From an uncultured Tidjanibacter sp. (GTDB taxonomy: Bacteria; Bacteroidota; Bacteroidia; Bacteroidales; Rikenellaceae), in assembly GCA_944326085.1 (NCBI GenBank), contig CALVCL010000008.1, positions 1 to 50,340 on the forward strand: a stretch of 50,340 nucleotides of DNA, read 5' to 3'. Under the pieces are notes generated by a model, which saw only the letters and a program-made list of their open reading frames with translations, was not told the origin of the DNA and made no database searches. Below are positions 34,894 through 43,267 of this stretch, piece after piece. The stretch's first letter is position 1. Each line of letters begins with the position of its first letter. The position numbers and the translations under genes are program-made.

Positions 34894-36303
34894 CTATTCG
34901 TACTGTCCGGAACGGAGGGTCTGCACTTCACGTGGAGTCAGAAAACGCCATGCTCCGCGCTTGAGTTTCTGCTTTGTAAGACCTGCAAAATACACTCTGT
35001 CAAGTTTTATGACCTTGTAACCGAGATGCTCGAGCATACGTCGGACGATACGGTTGCGACCGGAGTGTATTTCTATACCTATCTCTGTCTTTTTTTCATT
35101 AAGATAGCTGACTTCATCTGCGTGTATTTCACCGTCTTCCAACTCAAATCCTTCTACAAGTGCATTCATGTCTGCACGTGCCAGCGGCTTGTCGAGTATA
35201 AGCTGGTAGATTTTCTTCTTTTCGTATGAAGGATGCATCAACTTCTTGGCCAGGTCGCCGTCATTGGTGATGAGCAGTACACCTAGACTGTTTTTGTCGA
35301 GACGCCCAACAGGATAAACCCTTTCACGGCAGGCACCTTTAAGAAGATCCATGACTGTCTTGTCGGCATGCGGATCCTCCACGGAAGTCACATACCCCTT
35401 AGGCTTGTTCATAACGATGTAAACCTTACGTTCATTCTTGATTATCTCGCCATTGAAACGTATCTCATCGTTCTGTGATACCTTTGCGCCGAGTTCTGTA
35501 ACCACCAAGCCGTTTACAGTAACGGCACCGGATTGTATGTAACTGTCGGCTTCGCGACGCGAACATATCCCCGACATGGCTATGTAGCGGTTAAGCCTTA
35601 TCTTGTCTTCTGTAGTTTCGGCAGGGAATGTAGGATAGCTTTCGTAACCTTCCTCTCGGTTGCGGCGCTCGAAACAGCCTTCGTTTTGGCGGAACTGGAA
35701 GCGTTCGTTCCTATCGAACGGCTTGCCGTACCTGTCGTACTGGCGACGTTCGGGCATCTCTGCGTTTTCTTCTGTCCTGCGACCAAACTTGTTGCCGTAA
35801 GACGGTTTCTGCTGGCGGTCCTTGCTGTAACCGTTGTCGGCGGCATATCTGTTGCGCGGAGTTCCATAATCATCTCTGCGCTCGGGATTGTTGAGCCTGT
35901 TTATGGGACGGTTGTTGTCGTCGAAGTTGGGATTGAACGAATGGCGCTGAGGCTTCTCTCCATTCCTGTTCTCGGTACGTTTGTCGGTACGGTTACCATA
36001 CTTGCTGTAACCGCCATGCCCGTTGCTGCCGTATTGTTTGTGACGCTGTTCACCGTTGTAGTACGAACGGTCGGATTGTTGTTTGCCCTCGCTGTTGTTG
36101 CGATTATTGCGACTGTCGTAACCATGTCTGTCGCTGTTATACGAAGAACGGAATTCCGAGTTCTCCATAGCCTTGGGAACGTCATTGCGTGTCGCATTAC
36201 GCTTGTCCTTTACAAATGCTTTGTAGGCTGGCTGACGCTCCTGTCTTCCGTCCGACTCTTCCCGAGTGGAACGGTTGTTGTCGTTTTCGAAATTTTTCAT
36301 CAT
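34894..36303 (-). CDS. RsuA/RluB-type pseudouridine synthase with a long disordered N-terminus
   Basis: The 469-residue protein ends in a standard RluB/RsuA module: S4 RNA-binding domain (about 235-290, IRLNRYIAMSGICSRREADSY) and catalytic domain (295-465) with NKPKGYVTS, GRLDKNSLGVLL (catalytic Asp336) and HSGRNRIVRRMLEHLGY. It should isomerise a uridine in rRNA (E. coli RluB modifies U2605 of 23S). The first about 230 residues are low in complexity, rich in Asn, Arg, Gly, Tyr, Asp and Lys, and probably disordered and RNA-binding. Start is one of two adjacent ATGs (36303 or 36300). A minus-strand TACATTTG box lies at 36328-36335. Confidence 0.92.
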   Translation of the reverse strand: MMKNFENDNNRSTREESDGRQERQPAYKAFVKDKRNATRNDVPKAMENSEFRSSYNSDRHGYDSRNNRNNSEGKQQSDRSYYNGEQRHKQYGSNGHGGYSKYGNRTDKRTENRNGEKPQRHSFNPNFDDNNRPINRLNNPERRDDYGTPRNRYAADNGYSKDRQQKPSYGNKFGRRTEENAEMPERRQYDRYGKPFDRNERFQFRQNEGCFERRNREEGYESYPTFPAETTEDKIRLNRYIAMSGICSRREADSYIQSGAVTVNGLVVTELGAKVSQNDEIRFNGEIIKNERKVYIVMNKPKGYVTSVEDPHADKTVMDLLKGACRERVYPVGRLDKNSLGVLLITNDGDLAKKLMHPSYEKKKIYQLILDKPLARADMNALVEGFELEDGEIHADEVSYLNEKKTEIGIEIHSGRNRIVRRMLEHLGYKVIKLDRVYFAGLTKQKLKRGAWRFLTPREVQTLRSGQYE

Positions 36304-36327
36304 TTCTATTTATAAACTGTTGTGTCG

Positions 36328-36335
36328 CAAATGTA
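36328..36335 (-). promoter_or_regulatory. -7 box (TACATTTG) for the pseudouridine synthase gene
   Basis: A TAnnTTTG match on the minus strand, 25 bp before the first ATG. Confidence 0.6.
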
Positions 36336-36389
36336 ACAGATATTTTGCATAGAAAATATACCACAATACGCAATTGTCGCCAAATTACG

Positions 36390-37415
36390 CTACATCATAT
36401 TGCCGAATTTACGTTTACCGACATAATAACGCATGACTATGGAGCCGTGGTATACGACTTCGAATATTTGCTTGCAAAGGTCTGGCGATGTATTGGCATG
36501 AATCAGATGGCGTTTGACACGCAGGCTGCGCAAAGCCCTGTAAAAATCCATATGTGCCCGCCACACCTGCTTCACAAGAGTCAAACGTCCCTGTAACAGA
36601 TACACGGCTGCAGACAACCCGTCGAAGCACATACGCAACGGCATGACATACCATAACCGACATGACGGCAGGTTCTTGTACAGCATGTAGAGATTGTTGC
36701 GGTAATTGAGGTATGTTTTGCGTGGAGAGTTTGTTGGCAATGTGCCGCCTCCGAGGTGGTATACAACACTGGCCGGCTCTACGGCGATGCTGTACCCGTA
36801 GCGTTGCGCCCTCCAGCAGAAGTCAATCTCCTCCATGTGGGCGAAAAAGTCTTCATCAAAACCGCCGGTTCGGAAAAAGGCCTCGCTTCGACAAGCCATG
36901 CATGCTCCCGATGCCCAGAAACAGCGTCGGGATATATCGTACTGCCCATTGTCTGTTTCCACGCATTGCAGTATCCTCCCGCGGCAGAAAGGGTAGCCTA
37001 AAGCATCGATAAACCCACCGCAGGCACCTGCATATTCGAAATTGTCAGGCGATGTATATGCACGTATTTTAGGCTGTACGGCTGCCAGTGACAGATTGTT
37101 GTCTAAAGCAGCAACCAACGGTTCGCACCAGCCTTCGGTGGTGGCTACATCGGAATTAAGCAGGATGAAGTAATCTGCCTCTATACGCGAAAGTGCACGA
37201 TTGTAACCTCCTGCAAATCCATAATTCGCATCGAGTTCCAGCAATTCGACTGAAGGAAACTCAAGACGGATGACATTGCGTGAATCGTCTGTAGACCCAT
37301 TGTCAGCGACTACAATCCCTATGTCGGACGGAGTGGTACATATCACCGACGGAAGAAACGTGCGCAGATGGGCGCTGCCGTTCCAGTTGAGTATTACGAC
37401 TTTTGTTACAGGCAT
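36390..37415 (-). CDS. Family 2 glycosyltransferase
   Basis: The 341-residue GT-A enzyme starts TKVVILNWNGSAHLRTFLPS and has VVADNGSTDDS (nucleotide-binding Asp38), ELDANYGFAGGYNRAL, the DxD-equivalent FILLNSD (87-89), and FFAHMEEIDFCWRAQRYG, a mark of rhamnosyl- or related transferases of the GT2 type. It should add a sugar to a lipid-linked or surface glycan on the cytosolic side; donor and acceptor are unknown. Its start overlaps the end of the acyltransferase gene by 10 bp. It is the last gene of the five-gene group that starts at 41223. Confidence 0.92.
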   Translation of the reverse strand: MPVTKVVILNWNGSAHLRTFLPSVICTTPSDIGIVVADNGSTDDSRNVIRLEFPSVELLELDANYGFAGGYNRALSRIEADYFILLNSDVATTEGWCEPLVAALDNNLSLAAVQPKIRAYTSPDNFEYAGACGGFIDALGYPFCRGRILQCVETDNGQYDISRRCFWASGACMACRSEAFFRTGGFDEDFFAHMEEIDFCWRAQRYGYSIAVEPASVVYHLGGGTLPTNSPRKTYLNYRNNLYMLYKNLPSCRLWYVMPLRMCFDGLSAAVYLLQGRLTLVKQVWRAHMDFYRALRSLRVKRHLIHANTSPDLCKQIFEVVYHGSIVMRYYVGKRKFGNMM

Positions 37416-38365
37416 TCGGAAGCGTATTGTTTGGCCAGTTCTTCTTCTGTGGGCTTATGTTTCCAACGTCTGTGTGACCATAGCCACAATTCTGGACGCT
37501 GGTGTATCATATCTTCGAGTTTTGCTGCATAGCGTTTGGTAATTTCGTGCGGAGGCAATTGTTCGTCTCCGTCATAAATTTTTTCGAAATATACCTTGTA
37601 ATGAGCACGTTTGACCTTCTCAATTCGAGTAAAATACACAGGCATGTTGAAACGTGTCGCTATGGTTTCCAGACCATCGAAGAATGCAGTCGGCTGATGG
37701 AGAAAGTCATACCAATAGTCGCGGTGAAACCATGGCGGAGCCTGGTCGGCAATAAGTCCGACACACATCCTGACATTGTCGCGGCGGTTACGGATTATGT
37801 GACGCAGCGTGACAGCCATAGGTACCGGAGACATGCGCATCCTTGAACGTATGCTGCGGTAAACCATATCCATTACCACATTATGCAGCGGACGGTATAT
37901 GCCCATTGTTTCGCGTCCAGGTTCATCGTTGGCAGAGTAGGATATGAAATATTCCCACGACCCGTAATGAGATATGGCGGCAATCCAGTCGCGGCCGGCT
38001 ATTGCCTCGTTGCGGTGACATTCTTCGTCCACGAACACCATGCGTTTGCGCAAACGTTTGGTACTGATGCTTGTAAGATCTATTGTATCTACAAACACTT
38101 CAGCAAGATTACGATAAAATTTCCGTTCTATATCTCGCAATTCCGCATCACTTTTCTCTGGAAATGAATTGCGTAGATTTTCCCTTACCACATCAATACG
38201 ATAATGTACCACACGGTATAGCAGCAAGTAAAGCAATTCTACCAACGGATGGTACAGGAACCACTCGGGTAACAAACCTATTGCCTTTAATGTGTAATAG
38301 GTAAGATAATAACTTGTCTTCTGCCAGAAATTTGCCCCTGAAGTTATGTGTTTATTGTCTTTCAA
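37406..38365 (-). CDS. LpxL/HtrB-like lysophospholipid acyltransferase
   Basis: The 319-residue protein has the lipid A late acyltransferase form: an N-terminal hydrophobic segment (about 20-52), then the catalytic HX4E motif HYGSWE (H133, E138), GIYRPLHN, LIADQAPPW and the C-terminal YAAKLEDMIHQRPELWLWSHRRWKHKP. It is expected at the inner membrane, adding an acyl chain to lipid A or a related lipid. The start is a TTG at 38363-38365: no ATG occurs before the conserved part, and it overlaps the end of the DUF389 gene by 14 bp, which suggests coupled translation. Confidence 0.88.
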   Translation of the reverse strand: MKDNKHITSGANFWQKTSYYLTYYTLKAIGLLPEWFLYHPLVELLYLLLYRVVHYRIDVVRENLRNSFPEKSDAELRDIERKFYRNLAEVFVDTIDLTSISTKRLRKRMVFVDEECHRNEAIAGRDWIAAISHYGSWEYFISYSANDEPGRETMGIYRPLHNVVMDMVYRSIRSRMRMSPVPMAVTLRHIIRNRRDNVRMCVGLIADQAPPWFHRDYWYDFLHQPTAFFDGLETIATRFNMPVYFTRIEKVKRAHYKVYFEKIYDGDEQLPPHEITKRYAAKLEDMIHQRPELWLWSHRRWKHKPTEEELAKQYASECL

Positions 38366-39737
38366 TTACTTCTATTTTATCTGTTTTAAGTCGTATGCGC
38401 AGCCAGTCGCGTATTTTGCTGTTGTCAATGACAACATCTTTAGACTTGCCCGTTACTGATACGACAATTGTCGTATCGCTCGGCTGTCCGTTAGTTGTGT
38501 ATGATATATGTTTGGACACGGCAACTGCTCCTACATTGGCATCTATGAGTGGAATTTCGCGAGCCAAATCCGATACGGCGATGGTATCAACAGTTTGTAC
38601 CGTAGCCAAACGCGTTTCAAGTTTCTCGATTGTCTTGTTTTTCTCGTTTACAATTTCTTCAAAACTTCGTTGAATGGTAGAAAAATCAATGCGATCGTTG
38701 TTGTCTGCCTGACGTACAACCAGTTCGGTATTTTCCAAACCATAAAACACCATTTGGGCAGTCGCATTCTCTATCATATTGCGTGATAATGGTTCTCCTA
38801 CAAGATTGACCTCTATTGATGATTTTTTGCCATCGTAGTGGTAATACTTCTCATAATCAACCACCATTGTTGATTTGAACCTAAAGACATTGTCTATATA
38901 TTTATCTACATTGGTTTCGAACTGCGTACGTCTGATAATGCCTACTGTCATGACAAGACTCGGAACTATGATAATCAATGCCAAAAGCATCATGTATTGG
39001 TTCATGCGTTTGCTTTTGGCCTCGTCGAGCATGGTTTTCTTTTCGTATTTAAGAAAGAGTACCATGATATAAGACGCCAACGCTATAAATACTGCATTTA
39101 TCATGAACAGATACAGTGCACCGAAAATAAATCTTATTTCCCCGTTGGCAATGCCGAAACCTGCCGTACACAACGGCGGCATGATGGCTGTGGCAATGGC
39201 GACACCGGAAATGACCGTGCCAGTACGGTCGCGTCGGGTTTGGGCAAGCATACCTGCAATACCGCCGAAGAATGCGATTAGTACGTCGTATGTTGTAGGA
39301 CTTGTGCGTGCCAATAACTCGCTTTGAGCATTGCTGTAAGGCGAAATCACAAAAAATATGCTTGATGTAATAATACTTACAGCAAACATCCACATAAAGT
39401 TGCGAAGCGATTTCTTAAGCAGCTGGAAATCGTTTATACCCAGTGACATGCCTACGCCGATTATAGGTCCCATAAGCGGCGATATGAGCATTGCGCCGAT
39501 AATGACAGCTGTAGAGTTGACATTAAGCCCGAGTGATGCTATAAAAGTAGCGCATATAAGCACCCACAGGTTGGTGCCCTTGAATTCTACGGATTTGTAA
39601 ACAGAGGCTTCTACCTCTTCCTGAGATGCGCTGTCCTCAAGCAGGTCGAAACGTTCCCTTACATTACGGGCAAACCGTCCTATCAAAGTGCGTCGTACCC
39701 TTTTTTTATGTTCCTTCTCTTCCTGAGTCATTGTCAT
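38352..39737 (-). CDS. DUF389 / TIGR00341 membrane protein
   Basis: From ATG 39737 the protein has 461 residues (ATG 39731 also possible; the TTG at 39749 is not needed). The N-terminal half has about six membrane helices with the DUF389 pattern IASLGLNVNSTAVIIGAMLISPLMGPIIGVG and later SGVAIATAIMPPLCTAGFGIANG. A soluble C-terminal half follows (from about 280), with a helical stretch and beta-rich end with DTTIVVSVTGKS. Function is unknown; membership among small-molecule or ion channel-like proteins has been proposed. Its start overlaps the end of rsmI by about 32 bp. Confidence 0.85.
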   Translation of the reverse strand: MTMTQEEKEHKKRVRRTLIGRFARNVRERFDLLEDSASQEEVEASVYKSVEFKGTNLWVLICATFIASLGLNVNSTAVIIGAMLISPLMGPIIGVGMSLGINDFQLLKKSLRNFMWMFAVSIITSSIFFVISPYSNAQSELLARTSPTTYDVLIAFFGGIAGMLAQTRRDRTGTVISGVAIATAIMPPLCTAGFGIANGEIRFIFGALYLFMINAVFIALASYIMVLFLKYEKKTMLDEAKSKRMNQYMMLLALIIIVPSLVMTVGIIRRTQFETNVDKYIDNVFRFKSTMVVDYEKYYHYDGKKSSIEVNLVGEPLSRNMIENATAQMVFYGLENTELVVRQADNNDRIDFSTIQRSFEEIVNEKNKTIEKLETRLATVQTVDTIAVSDLAREIPLIDANVGAVAVSKHISYTTNGQPSDTTIVVSVTGKSKDVVIDNSKIRDWLRIRLKTDKIEVIERQ

Positions 39738-40443
39738 TAATTTTTTCAACTGTTGCTTCTTTTTGTGTTTTACCGGCCAACACTATCACGAATTCGCCTT
39801 TGGGCTCATGCTCCTTGAAATGTTTCAAGACTTCGGCAATTGTTCCCCGTACCGTTTCTTCGAACTTTTTGGTGAGTTCCCTCGAAACAGACACCTGACG
39901 GGTGTCACCAAATGTCTCGATGAATTGTTCGAGTGTTTTCACTATACGGAACGGTGATTCGTAGAATATCATTGTCCGTATCTCCTCTTTCAACTGTTCC
40001 AGACGCTTGCTGCGACCCTTTTTCTGTGGCAAAAAACCTTCGAAACAGAACCTGTCAGCAGGTAAGCCACTCTGCACGAGTGCCGGCACAAAAGCCGTTG
40101 CACCCGGCAGCACCTCCACACCTATACCGTGTTCTATACATGTACGTACGAGCAGGAAGCCAGGATCGGAAATGGCAGGAGTTCCAGCATCGGATACAAG
40201 CGCCACGGTTTCTCCTGCTTCCATGCGTGCGGCGAGCGATTCGACAGAAGCGTGTTCATTGAATTTGTGATGAGCGAACATACGCTTTTCTATGCCCAGA
40301 TGTTTGAGCAGCACGGATGTTGTACGTGTATCTTCAGCCAATATAAAATCTGCCTCCCTGAGAATACGTATAGCGCGCAAAGTTATATCCTCAAGATTGC
40401 CTATAGGAGTGGGAACTACATATAGCCTTGTATTTTCCTCCAT
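39706..40443 (-). CDS. rsmI: 16S rRNA (cytidine1402-2'-O)-methyltransferase
   Basis: From ATG 40441-40443 the protein has 245 residues. It is a tetrapyrrole-methylase-fold enzyme that makes 2'-O-methyl C1402 in the decoding centre. Marks are LYVVPTPIGNLEDITLRAIRIL, FILAEDTRTTSVLLKHLGI, VALVSDAGTPAISDPG and FEGFLPQKKGRSKRLEQL. The length is a little below E. coli RsmI (286). It follows the unknown gene after 12 bp and overlaps the DUF389 gene. Confidence 0.95.
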   Translation of the reverse strand: MEENTRLYVVPTPIGNLEDITLRAIRILREADFILAEDTRTTSVLLKHLGIEKRMFAHHKFNEHASVESLAARMEAGETVALVSDAGTPAISDPGFLLVRTCIEHGIGVEVLPGATAFVPALVQSGLPADRFCFEGFLPQKKGRSKRLEQLKEEIRTMIFYESPFRIVKTLEQFIETFGDTRQVSVSRELTKKFEETVRGTIAEVLKHFKEHEPKGEFVIVLAGKTQKEATVEKINDNDSGREGT

Positions 40444-40455
40444 GATAACAAGCAA

Positions 40456-41223
40456 TTACATCAGTTTCTTGGCAAGCATGTCCACAAGGCTGACGGCGGC
40501 TTTGTTTGAGCCGGTCCAACTGTATGTATCATGAATATACAGCAGGGCATCGTTGATGTCGGTAAATTCGTCAAGTTTGGTTATGGCCGTATCAAAAGCA
40601 GCCACATCGCCGTCAAACAATTCTCGCACAAACATGTAACGGTCATTTAGACCTATGGATTGACGAAGCGATACAATGCGCTCCTTTCCGATTTTGGACG
40701 CTATGTCAGATGTCGGGATATATAGACTGTCAGCCAGTGTGCGTCCTTGGCTGCATATGGTCTCAGCCAGTGTCTGGCGCTGTGTTTCCGATACGGCCAT
40801 ATCGGGTTGCAAACTATCGCTTATGACAGGTGCCTGCTGCGGATTTTCACCGGTGTCTTCCTTGTCATCGGCATACAGTGCATAAACAGTACGTCGGTGT
40901 ATTTCGGCCTTGGAGAGTGGCTCTTCCTTGACTGTTTCAATTTCATGGCTGCATATGGCATCGACATCATGTACAACTTCAGCAGTCGGCGTTATTGCAT
41001 TCACAGCTGGCTGCGGTGCGGACAGAGGAAGTGTATCCTCTACCGGTTCAGCAGCCTTTGTATGACCTATATGCTCGCCGCAAAACTTCACTGTTTCATA
41101 AAGTGATTTTATCTTGTCAAGCAGTAAATCGTATTCCAGCAGGCTTATGCCGTTTTTTTCTCTCCATTCATCCAGCAGGCCTGCGATGACGGTAATATCC
41201 TCCTTTATTGCTTTATGATCCAT
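40456..41223 (-). CDS. Conserved protein of unknown function, first gene of the rsmI group
   Basis: The 255-residue protein has two predicted helical parts. The N-terminal 60 residues (DHKAIKEDITVIAGLLDEWR) look like a coiled helical domain; a middle Pro/Glu/Thr-rich linker (about 65-160) seems disordered; the C-terminal part (DIASKIGKERIVSLRQSIGLNDRYMFVRELFDGDVAAFDTAI) is helical and repeats the pattern seen in several Bacteroidales hypothetical proteins. No catalytic motif, signal or membrane helix is seen. It leads the group unknown-rsmI-DUF389-LpxL-GT2 with a TATCTTTG box (41264-41271) on the minus strand. Confidence 0.7.
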   Translation of the reverse strand: MDHKAIKEDITVIAGLLDEWREKNGISLLEYDLLLDKIKSLYETVKFCGEHIGHTKAAEPVEDTLPLSAPQPAVNAITPTAEVVHDVDAICSHEIETVKEEPLSKAEIHRRTVYALYADDKEDTGENPQQAPVISDSLQPDMAVSETQRQTLAETICSQGRTLADSLYIPTSDIASKIGKERIVSLRQSIGLNDRYMFVRELFDGDVAAFDTAITKLDEFTDINDALLYIHDTYSWTGSNKAAVSLVDMLAKKLM

Positions 41224-41263
41224 ATTTGACGTTGGTTGATATTCGTTTGCTTGTTTAAATTTT

Positions 41264-41271
41264 CAAAGATA
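41264..41271 (-). promoter_or_regulatory. -7 box (TATCTTTG) for the rsmI gene group
   Basis: A perfect TAnnTTTG match on the minus strand, 41 bp before the ATG at 41221-41223. Confidence 0.6.
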
Positions 41272-41328
41272 CGGATGATGTGGCGATATTACAAATGGGT
41301 GTATGGAAATTGCATGGATAATAATGTT

Positions 41329-41336
41329 TATATTTG
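41329..41336 (+). promoter_or_regulatory. -7 box (TATATTTG) for ychF
   Basis: TATATTTG lies 30 bp before the ychF ATG at 41366 and rules out the in-frame upstream ATG at 41303. Confidence 0.65.
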
Positions 41337-41365
41337 TAGTCCAAATCAAACACATTAACATAAAT

Positions 41366-42466
41366 ATGGCGCTACAATGCGGAATAGTCGGTTTGCCAAA
41401 CGTAGGGAAATCGACACTTTTCAACTGCCTGTCAAATGCCAAGGCACAGGCCGCCAATTTCCCTTTCTGCACGATTGAACCGAATGTCGGTGTTATAACT
41501 GTGCCGGATGAACGTCTCGTTGAACTTGCACGTATCGATAATCCTAAAAAGGTGATACCTACAACAATAGAGATTGTCGACATTGCCGGTCTTGTAAAGG
41601 GCGCATCGAAAGGAGAGGGCTTGGGTAACAAATTTTTGGCCAACATCAGAAATACAGATGCGATAATTCATGTGCTGCGTTGCTTCGACAATGCCAATGT
41701 GACACATGTTGACGGCTCCGTTGACCCTGTAAGAGACAAGGAAATCATAGACACGGAGCTTATGATAAAAGACCTAGAGACCGTTGACAACCGTCTTGTA
41801 AAGGTCCAGAAACAGGCCCAAACAGGCGGCGACAAGAGTGCAAAACGTCAGTACGAAATCTTGCTCCGCTACAAAGAAGCCCTTGAAGGCGGGAAAGCCG
41901 CCCGTACGGTACTTCTCGAGAAGGATGACCGAAAATTCATGAGCGATTTCAATCTGCTTACTGACAAGCCTGTACTGTATGTATGCAACGTTGATGAGGC
42001 AAGTGCCGTTAACGGGAACAAATATGTCGATTCCGTCCGCGAGGCCATTAAGGAAGAGAATGCCGAACTTCTTATTGTCGCCGCGGCTACGGAAGCCGAC
42101 ATAGCCGAGCTTGAAAGCTATGAGGAACGTCAGGCATTCCTGTCGGACATGGGATTGTCCGAGTCGGGTGTAAGCAGGCTTATCAAGGCGGCATACAGGC
42201 TTCTTGACCTGCAGACATACTTTACGACAGGGCCAGACGAAACGAGGGCATGGACATTTGCTCGCGGCACAAAAGCGCCGCAGGCGGCAGGTATAATCCA
42301 CACCGACTTTGAACGTGGATTTATCCGTGCGGAAGTCATCAAATATGATGATTACGTGGAACTCGGTTCCGAAAAGAACTGCCGGGAGGCCGGTAAAATT
42401 GCGATAGAAGGTAAAGAATATGTGGTTCAAGACGGAGATATAATGCATTTTCTCTTCAATGTCTGA
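41366..42466 (+). CDS. ychF: Redox-responsive ATPase YchF (OLA1 family)
   Basis: From ATG 41366 the protein has 366 residues. It is an Obg-family P-loop protein that uses ATP rather than GTP. Seen are G1 GLPNVGKST (9-17), G3 DIAGLVKGASKGEGLGN, the altered G4 (CNVDE, NxxE instead of NKxD, which gives ATP preference), a coiled-coil insertion and the C-terminal TGS domain (LLDLQTYFTTGPDETRAWTF). It binds ribosomes and responds to oxidative stress in E. coli. SIMPL and gltX genes follow on the same strand. Confidence 0.96.
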   Translation: MALQCGIVGLPNVGKSTLFNCLSNAKAQAANFPFCTIEPNVGVITVPDERLVELARIDNPKKVIPTTIEIVDIAGLVKGASKGEGLGNKFLANIRNTDAIIHVLRCFDNANVTHVDGSVDPVRDKEIIDTELMIKDLETVDNRLVKVQKQAQTGGDKSAKRQYEILLRYKEALEGGKAARTVLLEKDDRKFMSDFNLLTDKPVLYVCNVDEASAVNGNKYVDSVREAIKEENAELLIVAAATEADIAELESYEERQAFLSDMGLSESGVSRLIKAAYRLLDLQTYFTTGPDETRAWTFARGTKAPQAAGIIHTDFERGFIRAEVIKYDDYVELGSEKNCREAGKIAIEGKEYVVQDGDIMHFLFNV

Positions 42467-42499
42467 CCCTTGACAAGTCGTATTTAAAAAGGTTGTATT

Positions 42500-43228
42500 A
42501 TGAAACGGATGAATGTAGCCGGCGTAATTGCCGCCGCCGTAGTTATCTGTGCTTTAATTCTCGGCGGTGCCTACAAATACAAGTACAAGGAACAGCACAC
42601 GATTGTCGTTACCGGATTAGGTGAAACGGAATTCGTTTCGGACCTCATAGTTTGGCGCGGTTGGATTGTGGCCGACAGCAAGTCCATTACCGAAGGCTAT
42701 GCTATATTGGAAGAGAGCAAAAACAAGGTGGAGGAATTCATCACCGGCAAAGGTGTTGAGGCTGACGATATAGTCTTCATGTTCGTAAACAACTTCAAAA
42801 ACACGGAAGCTGTTTACCAGGACGGCAACTATGTCGGACAGCGCTTTACTGGTTACACTTTGCGTCAGCAGTTTACGGTGGAAAGTACGAATGTGGAAGC
42901 CGTTGAAAACATATCACGTGAAATATCGGCTCTTCTGGCGCAGGGTGTACAGATTGAATCGTCACAGCCTGACTACTATTACACGAAACTGAATGACCTC
43001 AAACTTGAATTGATAGAACAGTCGACAGCCGACGCAAAGGCCCGTGCCACCAAAATAGCCAATGAAGCCGGCACAAAACTCAAAAAACTAAAAAGTGCCC
43101 GCATGGGAGTATTTCAGATAACAGGCGCCAATACGAACGAAGAGTTTGCGGCTGGCGGCAGTTTCAATACGTCAAGCAAGAACAAAAAGGCGCAGGTTAC
43201 AATGCGTCTCGAATACAAAATCAAATAA
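42500..43228 (+). CDS. SIMPL (DUF541) domain protein
   Basis: The 242-residue protein has an N-terminal membrane anchor or signal (about residues 7-26) and a SIMPL/DUF541 domain, which begins HTIVVTGLGETEFVSDLIVWRGWI and contains the typical strand-helix repeats; the end has ARATKIANEAGTKLKKLKSARMGVFQI and VTMRLEYKIK. The fold forms oligomeric assemblies in the envelope in studied homologues (BP26-like), with no enzymatic activity known. It lies 33 bp after ychF. Confidence 0.88.
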   Translation: MKRMNVAGVIAAAVVICALILGGAYKYKYKEQHTIVVTGLGETEFVSDLIVWRGWIVADSKSITEGYAILEESKNKVEEFITGKGVEADDIVFMFVNNFKNTEAVYQDGNYVGQRFTGYTLRQQFTVESTNVEAVENISREISALLAQGVQIESSQPDYYYTKLNDLKLELIEQSTADAKARATKIANEAGTKLKKLKSARMGVFQITGANTNEEFAAGGSFNTSSKNKKAQVTMRLEYKIK

Positions 43229-43231
43229 TGA

Positions 43232-43250
43232 CATACGGCACAGCCGTATG
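43232..43250. other. Hairpin between SIMPL and gltX genes
   Basis: CATACGGC (43232-43239) and GCCGTATG (43243-43250) pair perfectly with an ACA loop. No T-tract follows, so it may stabilise an mRNA end or act on gltX rather than terminate. Confidence 0.45.
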
Positions 43251-43267
43251 GATAAACAAAAACATAT

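Noticed and set aside
35533..36315. Open frame on the plus strand opposite the pseudouridine synthase N-terminus, with membrane-like composition
   Set aside because: The hydrophobic look comes from reading Asn/Arg-rich codons backwards; no start signal, signal peptide or homology is recognised.
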